Shown here: positions 29,911-41,429 of the stretch, one piece after another
Layout of the letters: each line of letters starts with the position of its first letter
Position numbering within the stretch: the first letter of the stretch is position 1
Assembly: GCA_012656075.1 (NCBI GenBank)
Contig: JAAKBF010000203.1
Span: 62,001-126,000 of the forward strand
Source: Phytophthora hibernalis
Lineage: Eukaryota; Oomycota; Peronosporomycetes; Peronosporales; Peronosporaceae
Direction: 5' to 3'
Length of the DNA: 64,000 bases
Translations under genes and position numbers: made by a program
The notes under the pieces: model-generated
The model's database searches: none
Told to the model about the DNA's origin: nothing
The model's input: only the letters and a program-made list of their open reading frames with translations

Positions 29911-31290
29911 TCGAGCCGAAAACCTATGACTCAGCGAGGCAAGCCAGCTCGAAGAGCGCTTAAAGTGGCTGCTGGTGTTAGTGTAGATAAGTCCACACCA
30001 CGGCGCTCATTACATCATCAACTGCAGCCATCAATTGAAGATACAGAACTGGCCAAGCAGGACGCCAGGATAGCGCGTTTCAACGAAACTAGGAAGCGAA
30101 TGTAGCGGCCCAGCTCCTACCTCCGGCCAAAAACGACGAAAGAGAGGAGCTGGGGCAGGTGCAAGCGAAGCCGAGAACCTGGAGTCTGATAAAAATGGTT
30201 CGTAATGTGTTGTTAAATTTGCAATAGTTCGTGAGAGAGTTTAACTGTCCTAACACCGCTCACTTGATTGTAGATTTCTTCGCATCTATTGACAAACCCT
30301 TGAATCGTGAGTGCGGTAGCTGTGGGAAATTGCAAACTCCGATCAAGCTGTACGTAAGCTGTATGACCCTGAAGCAGACTTCTTTAGTCCTCTTCGAAAT
30401 GAGGCGGGTGTTGTGGAGATCATCGATGAAGGACTCGTGCAAAATTCGTCGGATGGGATTGATTCGATGTGGCTATGCAGTAGGTGTTACCCATCACTAC
30501 GAACACACAACCCCCAGATTTTGCCGGTGTAGCGGGTTTCGCATTGCAGCAGTGCCAGATCAACTCGCTGCTCTTAGCAGGATGGAGGCTAGACTCATCG
30601 GACTGGGGATACCATTCATTACATGCGTGGATTATTACCGTGACGGGCAAGAATTCACGCGGAGGAACGCAATCAACTACTGGACTTATCTGTTCAGGTG
30701 GATCGAGAGCTACCCAGACCGCTACAGGAGTGCGGAGTCATCTTTCCGTCGTCAACCTCGGACAGGACAACTTAATACTTTCGTGTTCGACCGGATTTGA
30801 TACGACGAGCATTGAAATGGCTCATCGCGAACAATTCACTCTACAAGGACGTCGTGATCTCGGAAGAGAACCTCCTGGCTCATCGCGAACAATTCACTCT
30901 ACAAGGACGTCGTGATCTCGGAAGAGAAGCTCACAGAAGTGGATGCAGATCGCGAGATACACACTATACCTGTTTCAGAAGGTGAAGTACAAGAGCTGCG
31001 AGATAAGGCCTGCCAAGCCAACGAGCTGCGTCAGCAAGTCACCGTGCCGGTTGGTCCCGAACACGACGGTGACGACCGACTACAACGCGTCGGACACGGG
31101 AATTCAAAGCATCAGCAGCACTGCCCGCACAACTGGCGCCAAGACCTTCAGTTAGAAACGATGACGACGGATGCAGCCGGCGATCTCAAGCCTCAAAGTG
31201 TTCATCATGAACGCGACGAGCGAGAGCGGGGTCCATCCGTTGAAAAACACCCGTTCGCCCCGACGATAATGTTGGCAATGGAAGCAATTT
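29911..31290 (+). mobile_element. Helitron N-terminal ORF remnant (plus strand)
   Basis: Starts with a basic segment (MGSSRKPMTQRGKPARRALK), then broken frames with a CxxC zinc site (CGSCGKLQTPIKLYVS). The block QLAALSRMEARLIGLGIPFI precedes TCVDYYRDGQEFTRRNAINY, and ALKWLIANNSLYKDVVISEE follows. This order (R-E-L-S/L-S-R-M-E block, then A-L-x-W-L-x-x-N-N-x-L-Y) is that of proteins at the 5' part of oomycete Helitrons. Frames change at least at 30105, 30480 and 30800, and there is an internal 58-bp tandem duplication. It is non-functional. Confidence 0.6.
30819..30934. repeat. 58-bp tandem duplication inside the Helitron remnant
   Basis: GGCTCATCGCGAACAATTCA and the following bases through GGAAGAGAA appear at 30819 and again at 30877, almost identical. 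The repeat length of 58 shifts the reading frame. Confidence 0.9.
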
Positions 31291-31421
31291 AAATCTCACC
31301 AACACACATTCGGAAGATAATATACCGCTCACTTGCTCTACAGTTTCATGTTATGCATGTACGTGCGAGTTTGCTCATCTACTCTTACCGCGAATAGCGC
31401 TATCTGTGTACAACCGGGTGA

Positions 31422-34400
31422 TTAAATCGCGAGCCGCAAATTAGCAATTTTGGCAGGCGACAATGTCAGCTTTTCAAGTGTTAGACGGTGTGTTATGATA
31501 CTCGAGTTCCAATGCCTAATTCTTGACAAAGCAACGTACGCGAAATCAATGTTTGGGGTCGAGTTAGAATGAAATACAGCGTAGCAGCATGTTACCCTTG
31601 CACTTTGTGCACTGTCATAGCATATGCCAGTCGAAGAAAAATTCCCTTCGGGCAACGCGAAGGTCGCTTGAGGATTTACTCCATGATACATCTTTCGGTG
31701 CAATAGGCACAATGTTAGGAACATCATCCAGTAGCGAAGGCCTTAAGTAGTCATCGACGATCTGTACAAGACCGATTGGTAATTCTCTGCCGGTCACAAA
31801 TATGAAGTCGTAAACTATAGCGTTTGTTTCATTGCATAAGCCAGCCCCTTGAGCCATATTAAAAGTCAAAGTTACCGGGGCTCCTATGCAAAGGTTTAGC
31901 TTGCTAGCAACAACACGATAGCGATCTGAACTGGCTACGTTTGCATCACTTATGAGCGCTCGGACAATTCCGGTAGGAATGTCCCGTTTGGTTGTCAATC
32001 TTTTTCTTGCACGAAGTGCTGCGATGTAATATGCACAATCGCCTTGTTCGCGACCTTTATTCTGTCCTCGTTAGCTGAATTTACATCTACATTTGTGTGG
32101 GCGAGGTGCTTCGCCTGCGAAACCCAATCTGGTTACTGAATTGAAGCCAAACATCGTGTATTGAAAAGATCAATATCTGCAGGGGTGGGAGACTTTTCCC
32201 GCAATCTACGTCAGGCTGCAAACCATTCTGGGTCTAATTTTCCTCTGTTTTGGCTTGTCAGCATACATACATGTTCAATATTAGTCCAGATCTCTTTCCC
32301 TCGGCGCTGTACTTCATTTGTGATCTTTGACAGAGGTGAAGAGAGAGCGTGGGGAACTACGGGCTCTAACTGTAAAATATACATCTCTTGCTCCGAATAG
32401 CTCATCCCAATGGTTAGGTCAAATTTCCCTCATCCGCTAATCTATCCAACAGAGCATTCTGCAGGAGATCATGCTGAACTCGTCTATAATTACGAGGTGG
32501 ATATCCTTAAAGCGCTGTTGTAGCTTCTTTAATTTTGCGGGCCCGGTTTTAGACTCCGCCAGTGGAGTGTACTTGACGGAAAATGCGGATCGAGTAAAGG
32601 ATGCAAACGAAAAGGCGAAACAGAGCATTATACCTTTATATTGAACACTGCGGATCCCTGATGAGCAGATAATAACACCCGTTTTGACGTCCTTCGCGTG
32701 GCAGCATCCTCGCCGAACACATTGTGCATATCCTTAACAATATGTTTTATGAGCCAGCTTTTTCCACACCCTCCTTCGCCATTAATAATCATTTGCAGCG
32801 GTTTGCAACGCGACCTCTCCAGCGAGCTTTTAAATCGCTTTCTAGACTGATCCATCGCTAGCGCAAAAGGTGTCCATTGGGACTCGGCCATCGTTTCCAC
32901 GGTGTCACACAGATCATCGTTATCTTCAATAGGATATCGGTAGTGCGAGTTAGTTTCATTTTGACGAAACAAATGACCAAGTTGGTGCGATTATTTTTCT
33001 CTTGAACCCATGGCTTTAAGCATTCTTTTCCGAAATCACTAGTCTTCTGGACAGTTTCCTCCGAATAGTTGTGTCTAGTCTGCCATTCCTGCATACTATT
33101 CTCACTCTCCTCCTACTCGGGAGCACTACTATCATGTCGTTCGGAGGATTCATTGCCTCCATCACTAATAAAAACGTACTCCGAAGGTGGTAATGCTGAC
33201 ACACTGCAAGACCCGGGAGAATTTTCCTTCAATAAATCCAGCTTGAACCAAGACTCGATCGCAGCACACCGACGACCGCGTGAAGAATACCCGCGTGGCC
33301 GTCACCCACCCAGACCCCGCAAGGAGCAACCAAGCTCCAAGTTTTTCCTGCCTTACTAGCTTTGCATTAGACTCCTCTCTCAACTCGCTATCAAGTCGGA
33401 CGCCTTGCTCTTTGAAAAAGCGCTCGATGCACTCTTCGTCTGTTTCAGGGAGGTCATCAAGAGAGCGCCATGGAACATAGAGAAAGATCTCCGAAAAACA
33501 GAAATTCGAGTCGGCGCTATTTGGACGTACCCACGGTGAATTTTGAACGACAACTACCTTTGGCCTTCTTTTTAATCCAGCCTTCACCGTCGATTTGCTC
33601 CCAGGACTCAAACGTGACCTTCTTCACATCAACGGAATCGACATTTTGAAACTCTTCTATAAATGTGGCTAATGGCATCGACCCAAAGAGTTCGTTCGAG
33701 CGTCTGTTCATGTATACCCTCTCAACCTGCTCAATCCGAATACGGTTCGTATCATTCTGTTCTGCTAATGCAGCAAGGCCCTCGAAGTCCCGCGGCTCTA
33801 CTCGATAGTAACGCTGTTTTTGTCGAAATGCTTCGGCTTTTTTTATTTTAAATGGTCCGTGACTTGCTGTGCATAGGTAAACTACGAAGAAGAGTGTAGA
33901 TTGCTTATGGTGCTCCCACTTCACGCACTGAAAACGTTGCGTTCGCAACCTTTTCAGAATAGAATGGTAAGGTAGGTTAGGATCACAACGCTGAACTGCT
34001 TTGGCGATGACTCGCCTGAATCGAAGAGTGTCGGGTTCAGCCTTGCTCACATACGCTCCGGCATATTCAGCAGCCCCGTAGGAGTGTCCAATTAGCTGTA
34101 AATCCATGTTTGCGCACCAGCACGACAGAATATGAGGGAAGTAATTGTTAATCGTGGACACCTCTCGTTTCAAATGGACTTTCATGGAGGGGGTTCCATC
34201 CGATGCTACACTTGTTTCAATTCTAGTACACGCTTCTAACGCATTTGGGAAACCAAAGTGTCACTGAGAGCTTTTCTTTCTACACGATGAGTTAGCGTAA
34301 CATTCGTGCTGTTGTACGCGCTGAACCAATCTAGACAAATCACAGTACCATTCATCCGTTTCCACTTCAGGCGGTCTCATCGCAATAATATCTTTTTCAC

Positions 34401-35046
34401 CTGCACGTTGCGCATGGGCATGCCTCGAGGTCGCTGAGAGTCTTTGAAAACCCAGAAATACTCTTGAAAAACTTATGCAGCAAGTTCAACACGTCCTTTT
34501 TCCGTTTCTGATAACTTCACAACATCAGGAGCATCTTTAATCCACAGCCGGTGAATTTGTCGACAGTACATCTTTCTCTTGGGTTGTCTTGGTACTGCGA
34601 GATCGCCCGGCCAATTCTTGATCCCGAAGTAGCCTTAGACGCTTGGAAGTAGTCCGTCCATCCCCAGTCTTCGTCCTTGAAGCTCGTTTTCTCTTCGCCT
34701 TTTCATTCTCGGTCGTCAAGGAGCTCACCTCACTCTGTGGTGCCTTGTTGTTGCACTCGTCGACAGGTGCGACATCCAGTGTGGCGTCTTCAACCGAGCG
34801 AGCTCGGCAACCTTCGGTCACCTTTTTCTTTGCGAGAACCAGCTTGTAACGCGCGCGCACCAGCGTGTTCTGTCGTATACGATGCTTTTTCGCACAGCGT
34901 ATGCCTCTCGCCATTGGGCTTGAAAGATCTCTCCAGTCTGCAGCCACCTCTGTACATGCATTCCAAAGAATTCGGCTGACACGCGTGCAGCTTAGCACCA
35001 TGTTCGCGCTCTTCCTCCTCTTCGTGTGCTGTGCCAACTCCGCCAC
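31422..35046 (-). mobile_element. Helitron Rep/helicase remnant (minus strand)
   Basis: Read from 35046 downward: a basic N-terminal ORF (35046-34537, MAELAQHTKRRKSANMVLSC...); a region with RPPEVETDEWYCDLSRL and FGFPNALE (about 34500-34200); ORF 34185-33517 with STINNYFPHILSCWCANMDL and GHSYGAAEYAGAYVSKAEPD, typical of the segment between Rep and helicase; a PIF1-type helicase with Walker A (INGEGGCGKSWLIKHI, about 32780) and Walker B (LVIIDEFSMI, about 32480); and a C-terminal motif (FAYVALSRI, about 31525). At least five frame breaks separate these parts. Helitrons move by rolling-circle replication; this copy cannot be functional. It faces the plus-strand Helitron N-terminal piece at 29911-31290, so the two are different copies or an inverted rearrangement. 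Confidence 0.8.
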
Positions 35047-35414
35047 GTGTCACGATGAGCGGAGTCTCGGCGCAGTCCGACGAGTCCAAGCAATCTTGAC
35101 GCGAGTCAAAGCGGGGTCCTCTAGCACGCAAGCGCGTCGCGAAGGCGCGCAACACAACACAGACACAGCGTAAGCAAAGCAATTGGAGCTTGTCACGAGC
35201 CACCTAGCGCGCCAGCAGCTCGCACACAGCGACGTACCTCCCTCCATCTCTCCCTGGGGAATTTGAAGCAGGTGCGTGACTAGGATAAACGAGAATTTCG
35301 AAAGATCATCAGTATCGCGTTAAGGGGGCGGTGCTGAAAACTACAATATTGCATACTTCTATCAGCAACTCCCCCTTAGCAACCGGGGCGTACCTGCGTG
35401 AGGATGCCGGCAGT

Positions 35415-35620
35415 TTGCTGCCATACTAGTAGTAGGAGGATACTATAGACTGCAAGGGTTTTGTGGAACGTGTCGAAGAGAGAGAGTAGTAGGTGACACG
35501 ATGCGGAACGAAATTTTGATTAATCATTCCAATGCATTTATAGTAGTTTCACTATACTCGAAACGTTCCCTCACCTTACCATTTTTAAGAGTGCCTTTCA
35601 TATCACGATTAGCTTAATAG
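35415..35620. repeat. Dispersed repeat, copy A
   Basis: Runs from AGTAGTAGGAGGATACTATA through CAAGGGTTTTGTGG to CACTATACTCGAAACGTTCC and ATTAGCTTAATAG. A longer, inverted, diverged copy is at 52118-52455. Non-coding. Confidence 0.7.
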
Positions 35621-35649
35621 TGGTAGAATGAGGGATTTCCCTATCAAAG

Positions 35650-36770
35650 TGGCCTACTCATGCAGCTTGATTAGAACTTGGTTTAGGACGCTGGTGATCA
35701 GTGCATGCGGCCATTTCTCGGTCGCCATCAACGCATCCTGCCTGTATGTCCGCGTTGCGCGGCCACCGGTCGGCGTCACCTTGGCCTTTGTCTACTTGGT
35801 TTAACTGTTTTTCGGTATCATAGAAACATCGCTTATTCGCCGCTACCTCTTTTCTATTGCATTCGCGTTTTCTAACAATAGCGAGAGCAAGTCTGCAAGG
35901 AACACCATATTTAGACAATTCAATCACGACCTCTCATTGGCTCAAACCACACGTTTAAGTATCGCATTAATCCCGCTATGTATACAAAAACATACACTTA
36001 AACGAGACAAGGCGACTCTTCAGGGTCCTTCCAGAACAGTATCGTTACGAATAAGTTTCGATGTTTCACGTTCAGCTTCTGTTACCGAGTTAACTTAAAC
36101 GCGAAACTACCGTGACTCACCACTCCTAGAGCACGTATAATTAGGATACCTAAACGATGAAGTTGGGACCGACGTTTGAGCACATTCACAAATTTGAAAG
36201 TGTCCCATGCGAGATCGAGGACATAGTAAAGTCAAGTGTAGACGCTGCACCGGCTGCGCCACATGCCGTTTCACGCAATAAAATCTGCATGAACCCATCT
36301 TTTTTCACAAATATGCCCGGTAACCAGTTCTAAATTCGGTACTTCAACGTCAGAGGCCGTTAGCTATCAGCCTCTAGGGCTGAGAGACTTCACTCTGTTG
36401 ACCACGCAAAATATGTGCTGACCACATACTCATGTTGCACGAACGTTGAACCAGTTGACGTCAAATAATCTGTTGGGCTTCCCAATAGCTAGCTTCGTTA
36501 CCTATCTCCCAGTAAAAAGTGGGATAACACCCACGTTGTCTCTTGGGGGCCTTGAAAAGGGCTCCACTGATTTGGCGCTCCGAGCTCTCTACAAAATTGG
36601 GCTCGCCAACAATTAGGGCCAGGGATCTCTGGGGGTGTTTATCACCAGGGTACCACAACGAAAGACAAGTTTATTAGGAGGGCCACAAGCAGTTTGACTA
36701 TGTTTGATTGGACATTTTTAGCTTATTGCCCCATGAAGTTGAAACGTTTATTCATTAGAAGAAAACGCAG
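35650..36770. other. Repeat-rich region, no supported gene
   Basis: Short frames only. No transposase motif or terminal repeat was recognised. Confidence 0.4.
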
Positions 36771-36873
36771 CTCGAGATGAGTGCAATGCAAGGCGCACTC
36801 GCAAAGATTGACCTAACGTATCGCTTCGGATGTAATGAGCCTAAACTATACATTCATTTTGCAGACTTGAAAC

Positions 36874-38985
36874 TTGCTGGTGTGTTTATTCCCACGCATG
36901 CGTTCAGCGGAGCAAGGGCGGTGGGAATCACAAGAAGTGGTTGTGCTCCGGCGCGGAAGGGGGCTGCAAGTGTTTTTGCTCTTTCTCGAAAAAGGACAAC
37001 ATAGGTTAGCACAGCTCCGCACAATAAGACTCCAAAGAAGCCAAAAACAAAACTTTCACAAGTCCCTGATAAATCGTGGTACATTTCGGCTATGCACCTT
37101 CAACATGTTCAATTTTGCAGCAGCATCACGGAGATGAAGAGGGAATTTTGGTGGAGCAACCTTGCTTTAACGCTGCAATCGTTGACGGTCACAGCACGTC
37201 AAAGGCCCGAGTGGTAAACAAGATAAAGGCGATATATGGGATGGATCTCCACAAGCAATCTGCTCTGCTTTACCGCAATATTCAGAACTCAAAGTCTTCG
37301 CGGAAAGTCGACCGCATCGCTGAATATGGGCGTCTTCCGAGTTTCTTGAGGCAGTTTGCGGTACTAAACGCAGGTTCACGCGTGTGCTGTCAGTTGGACT
37401 CGCGTGGTAGATTCTTTCGTGCTTTCCTATCGCTAGGAAACGTTATGTGTGTGCAATATTCGCTTTTGCCGGTGTGGGAATGCGACGGGACTCACATTAA
37501 GGACGCTCTCTACAACGGAATCTGCCTAGCTCAAATCGGCAGGGACGGAGAGAAGAAAACGGTTCCGGTTGCAGTGGTTTACGTTCACAAAGAGAGCATT
37601 GATAATTTAGCATGGTTCTTCTGCAATTGCATCGTGGCTGGCGTGAATTTTCTCGGTAAACCAACCCTCTGTGATCGCGGAAAACAACTAGGAGTCCAGG
37701 CGGTCATGCCAAGATTGGGATTGCAAGTTCATTTGACGTTCTGCTGCGTCCATATTCGATTTAACACGATGGACAAGTTTAAGTCGGTGAAGCCATTTTG
37801 GCTCTGCAGGGGCTTCATCAACCCAAACATCTGACAAAGCGGCGACTGCGATCATCACACGCTACCCTCATGCCATCTCAAATGTCGTAGCAGAGGAGAC
37901 CGTGGAGGAGACGGTTGGTAGCTATTTTCAGGGCATCCACCCTACGGATTGGTGTGTAGTCGGTAACATGACCCCAACGATAGAAGAATCCGCTTGGCTT
38001 CCCAAGTCGTGTGTCAAAGTGCTAAAGCATGGAGACCCACTACCACGGTTCGGAGTGCTGTTGAACGCGACAACAACGGTCTCCTCGGGACGGGGTAAGA
38101 AACAAATTAGTGCTCGGGTCGTTGATGGCTTACTACTGCAAGTACTTAAGAAGCGGAAGAAGCTCGTCCGTGAGTGGGCTAAGGCTGAATTCGACGTATC
38201 CCCTCATGCCAAGAAACTTTTCGATGATGAACAGCTGCGTGTGTCCACGCAGACAGTGATCCGGGGGCCACATCCAATTTTTTATGCGTTCGATGCCTTT
38301 GATCCCCGCAATGCCTCGGAAGTGCTCATCTTTACGAAGTCAATATGGAGTTAGGGACATGCTCACGCTACACGGTGGCGGAAGGGCTCAAGGTACCATG
38401 TCGACGTATTCAAGCCGTCTTGTGTACGACTTTGGCAAAAACACCGGCCTCTTTGGAACGTGAAGAAGTTTTCACGATACGTACGCGGCACCGAAGATGG
38501 CTGAAACGTTCGAATCGGTATCAATTCGGCTGCCACTTTATGACCAACTTGAGTGGACAGATACCGTGAAACCCCCTCCCCTGTACAGACAAACCGGGCG
38601 AGCACAATTACGACCAAAAGACAGAGCTGATATCGTCAGAGGTGGCAAAACGAAACACAATCGGGGTGAGTGTCCGAACTCAACAACCGGTTTCATCCAT
38701 TGCCAGTTCTCGGCTTCTTATTCGGCAAACGACGATGACGTGAGTACCGAAGTTGCTACCTTTTTTGAAAGTCAGGTCACCGCTGATCAGACGCAAAATA
38801 GAAAGAACTACCTTTGCAGTCAATGCGGACTTCCAGGCCACAATATTCAGAGCTGCACCAATACATTAGGTGAGGTAGAAGAAGCAGGTGTAGGAATTAT
38901 CCCTGGAGAATATGTTGTTGGCGAATGCCCCTTCAAGGTGCGAGGTCTTCATGCTGCTTACGAAACAGAAAGGAGGAACGCTTAG
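36874..38985 (+). mobile_element. MULE transposase with C-terminal CCHC zinc knuckle
   Basis: The main frame (37076-37834) has the MULE core: ALLYRNIQNSKSSRK, then LPVWECDGTHIKDALYNGIC (first Asp), VYVHKESIDNLAWFFCNCIV, TLCDRGKQLG (second Asp) and FCCVHIRFN. Continuation frames (37902-38354 and 38497-38985) hold the post-catalytic region and a zinc knuckle CSQCGLPGHNIQSC of the form C-x2-C-x4-H-x4-C, near 38817-38858. Frameshifts lie near 37834 and 38350. In oomycete MULEs a C-terminal zinc knuckle is common and probably binds nucleic acid. Terminal repeats were not located. Confidence 0.75.
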
Positions 38986-39129
38986 TAAAGGAAACCAAAG
39001 TGTTTGCAGCATAAATGCCGAGTTACCTTCGACATTCCTGCAAGCTACAAGAGAAGGAATAATTAATCTTGGTTATTGCCATCAATGTATGGATGTCATC
39101 TGCAACATCATTTTAAGGAACGTTTAACA

Positions 39130-40095
39130 ACACGGAGTATGGTCAGGTTATGGCAACCAGTGTGAACTAAGGCATGATGTACCTGATGGGCGGCTCATAG
39201 TCTACCTAAAGCTTTCTGGAGGCTCGCAACATTGCAATGAAAGTTAGAATCCCTACAGAAAATATCCTGCACGAACGACACCCACCTGGCCTGAGTGATA
39301 TGTAAACTTCATCCCCAGTTCCCACTCTAATCGAACTTCTCCCTTGACTTCACAGCACTGGGCCTTGTTACCACACCGCACACTACTACTGCCTCGGTAT
39401 TAGCGAAGCTGATCAGAGCGCTTGCCAGGGAATCTTTAACGGAAAGATGAAAGAAGAGATCGGAACCTGCAAAACGAAATCGGAAGAACCTTTCTCATAT
39501 TCTCTTGAAGAAACTTCGTCAAAGCACTTGGCTCTCTATTTTGTCATTATCCGCCTCTGCGATCGAGCGATACGGTAGCGTGGGCTGCTGCACGAGGTAT
39601 GGGAGGATGAAAATGTACTTGCGGACTGATACGCAGGAGCAGCTATGAATCTGGTAAGCAGCGAGTCCGATGACGCAGTGGCAGCGGAGGTCCTGAATGA
39701 AGAGAGGTGCATTGCCTTTCTTCTGTTTCGCCCTATCAAACTGCTTGTGGCCCATCCTGATAAACTTGTTCTTCGTTGTGGTACCCTGGTGATAAAAATC
39801 CGTCTCTGGGCCCTTGACCGTATTTTTTTCCGCAGAGATCTATCACTACGAGTCAATAGCAATTCCTCCCCGTTACTTCTGTCGTGAAAGAAGCAATTAC
39901 GAGCTACAGCACAGACACCGGCTTCGTGCTGCGACCTCCATCGGCGAGAGAAAAGTCGGTTATCTACAGGCGGGGAGGAGTGCGCGTCGGTAACGAAACT
40001 GACACCGATCAAGTGGGTGTGCCTTTCTGTTCAAGCATGCAGAGAGCAGCGTCTATCTTTCACGCTGTATGGGGCAAGACATTGAAGGCTGTCAA
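39130..40095. other. No supported gene
   Basis: No convincing coding region. Sequence up to the start of the gypsy LTR at about 40096 shows no recognised domain. Confidence 0.4.
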
Positions 40096-40260
40096 TATGA
40101 CGCAGTCGCCGCCAGCAGCAGACATAGCCACCGACGGCAACTACGTAATGTTAGACATGAAAATTTGTTTTGCACGTCTACCAATAAACCGTGGCTCAAA
40201 AACATACAAGATAAAATCAAGGATCTGAAACGCCACATAATCAGCATGTCTACAAATAGG
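40096..40260 (+). repeat. 5' LTR segment of the Ty3/gypsy element
   Basis: TGACGCAGTCGCCGCCAGCA and the following 150 bases match 45879-46030 closely, including CGACGGCAACTACGTAATGT and CAATAAACCGTGGCTCAAAA. The matching part marks the LTR; the true 5' LTR probably continues beyond it, because a TTAGTATCCAG block recurs at 40350 and 46042 with a large deletion in the 3' copy. Confidence 0.8.
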
Positions 40261-41429
40261 GTTGTCGATCAAGACATTCTAGGATAATATCAAGGATCTA
40301 GACCGTCCCATAATCATTAACGTGATTGGTCGAACATCATGTAGATTTGTTAGTATCCAGTACGGGATCTGGATTTTGAATGAATTACAACTACGCGGAT
40401 ATTTTAGACAAGCTTATTGGTAGATAGCATAGACATATAAGTTAAGATAATTGATAGGCCACTTGATTCAATAGGCTTCTCGAAGAAGGCCTTAGTGCGC
40501 GCTAGCTAAGTTAACTCTCTCATCCAATATCACTTTTCAATTTACCAAGCAACCGACAGGCCCACTCCAAGGGGCTCGCAACTCACTCCTCCGCCGCCGT
40601 CTATCGCCAAGTTTCCCGCCACCAACGCACACGCTCCTCGCCGCTACCGTTACATGGTAACACTTGTTGGTCAAGTTCTTCGGCTCAAGGTTCAAGACTG
40701 TGGCCATATATTGTGGGAAGCGAGCCGTCCTGTGATTATTTTCGCCAGCCACATAGTGGGGAAACGTTAGGTCACAAAGGGGTGTCTTTTGGGAGTTTAG
40801 TGTGCAACACGGACAAGCTATCTTTGCTAAGACTCGATTTGAAAGTCGGGGTATCTTTGTCTAGCGCACTATAACGCTTGGTTGCTATTAGAAGCCGATT
40901 AAGTGAACAAAGGGTCGCTCTTTGAGTGTCTAAAAGCTAAATCCCTGTTCTACCCGGTGGCATCCAATTTCCCAGTATTTTTTGGTGCATGTGTCGTTAC
41001 AAACTCAACTACACTAAGCAACGGGATCGAAAAAGATGTGAGATTAAAGTAAAGGACGGAAATCAACCTACTGTCAAGGACAAGCTCCGCTCCCAGACCC
41101 GGCAATTTTTGAATTGCCTTGGGACCGAAACCGTTTTGTCAAATTTGAGGAGGACCTCCTGGCTGAGCTTAAAAGTATCGCCGGATTGTTCGTCGCTTCT
41201 CGAAGTTTGCAAGGGCCATCGACGACGAAGAGGCCAATAACAAGGTCTCTGGACTGCTGAATCAGCTTTTCATCGAGCTGACGTATCTTGAAGACACAGC
41301 TTCGACCAAGCTAGATCGTGCGATTAGGTTTTCAGATCAACAGTAACCGTTAAGGTCGTTTTTCTTTCTTTCGTCTCTTTCTGGCTTTAACTCGGTAGGA
41401 GCTTCATTGCTAAGAAAAGTCCATCCAAA

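Noticed and set aside
29887..30105. Independent small basic protein of 72 residues
   Set aside because: It reads as the start of the adjacent Helitron N-terminal ORF, cut by a frameshift.
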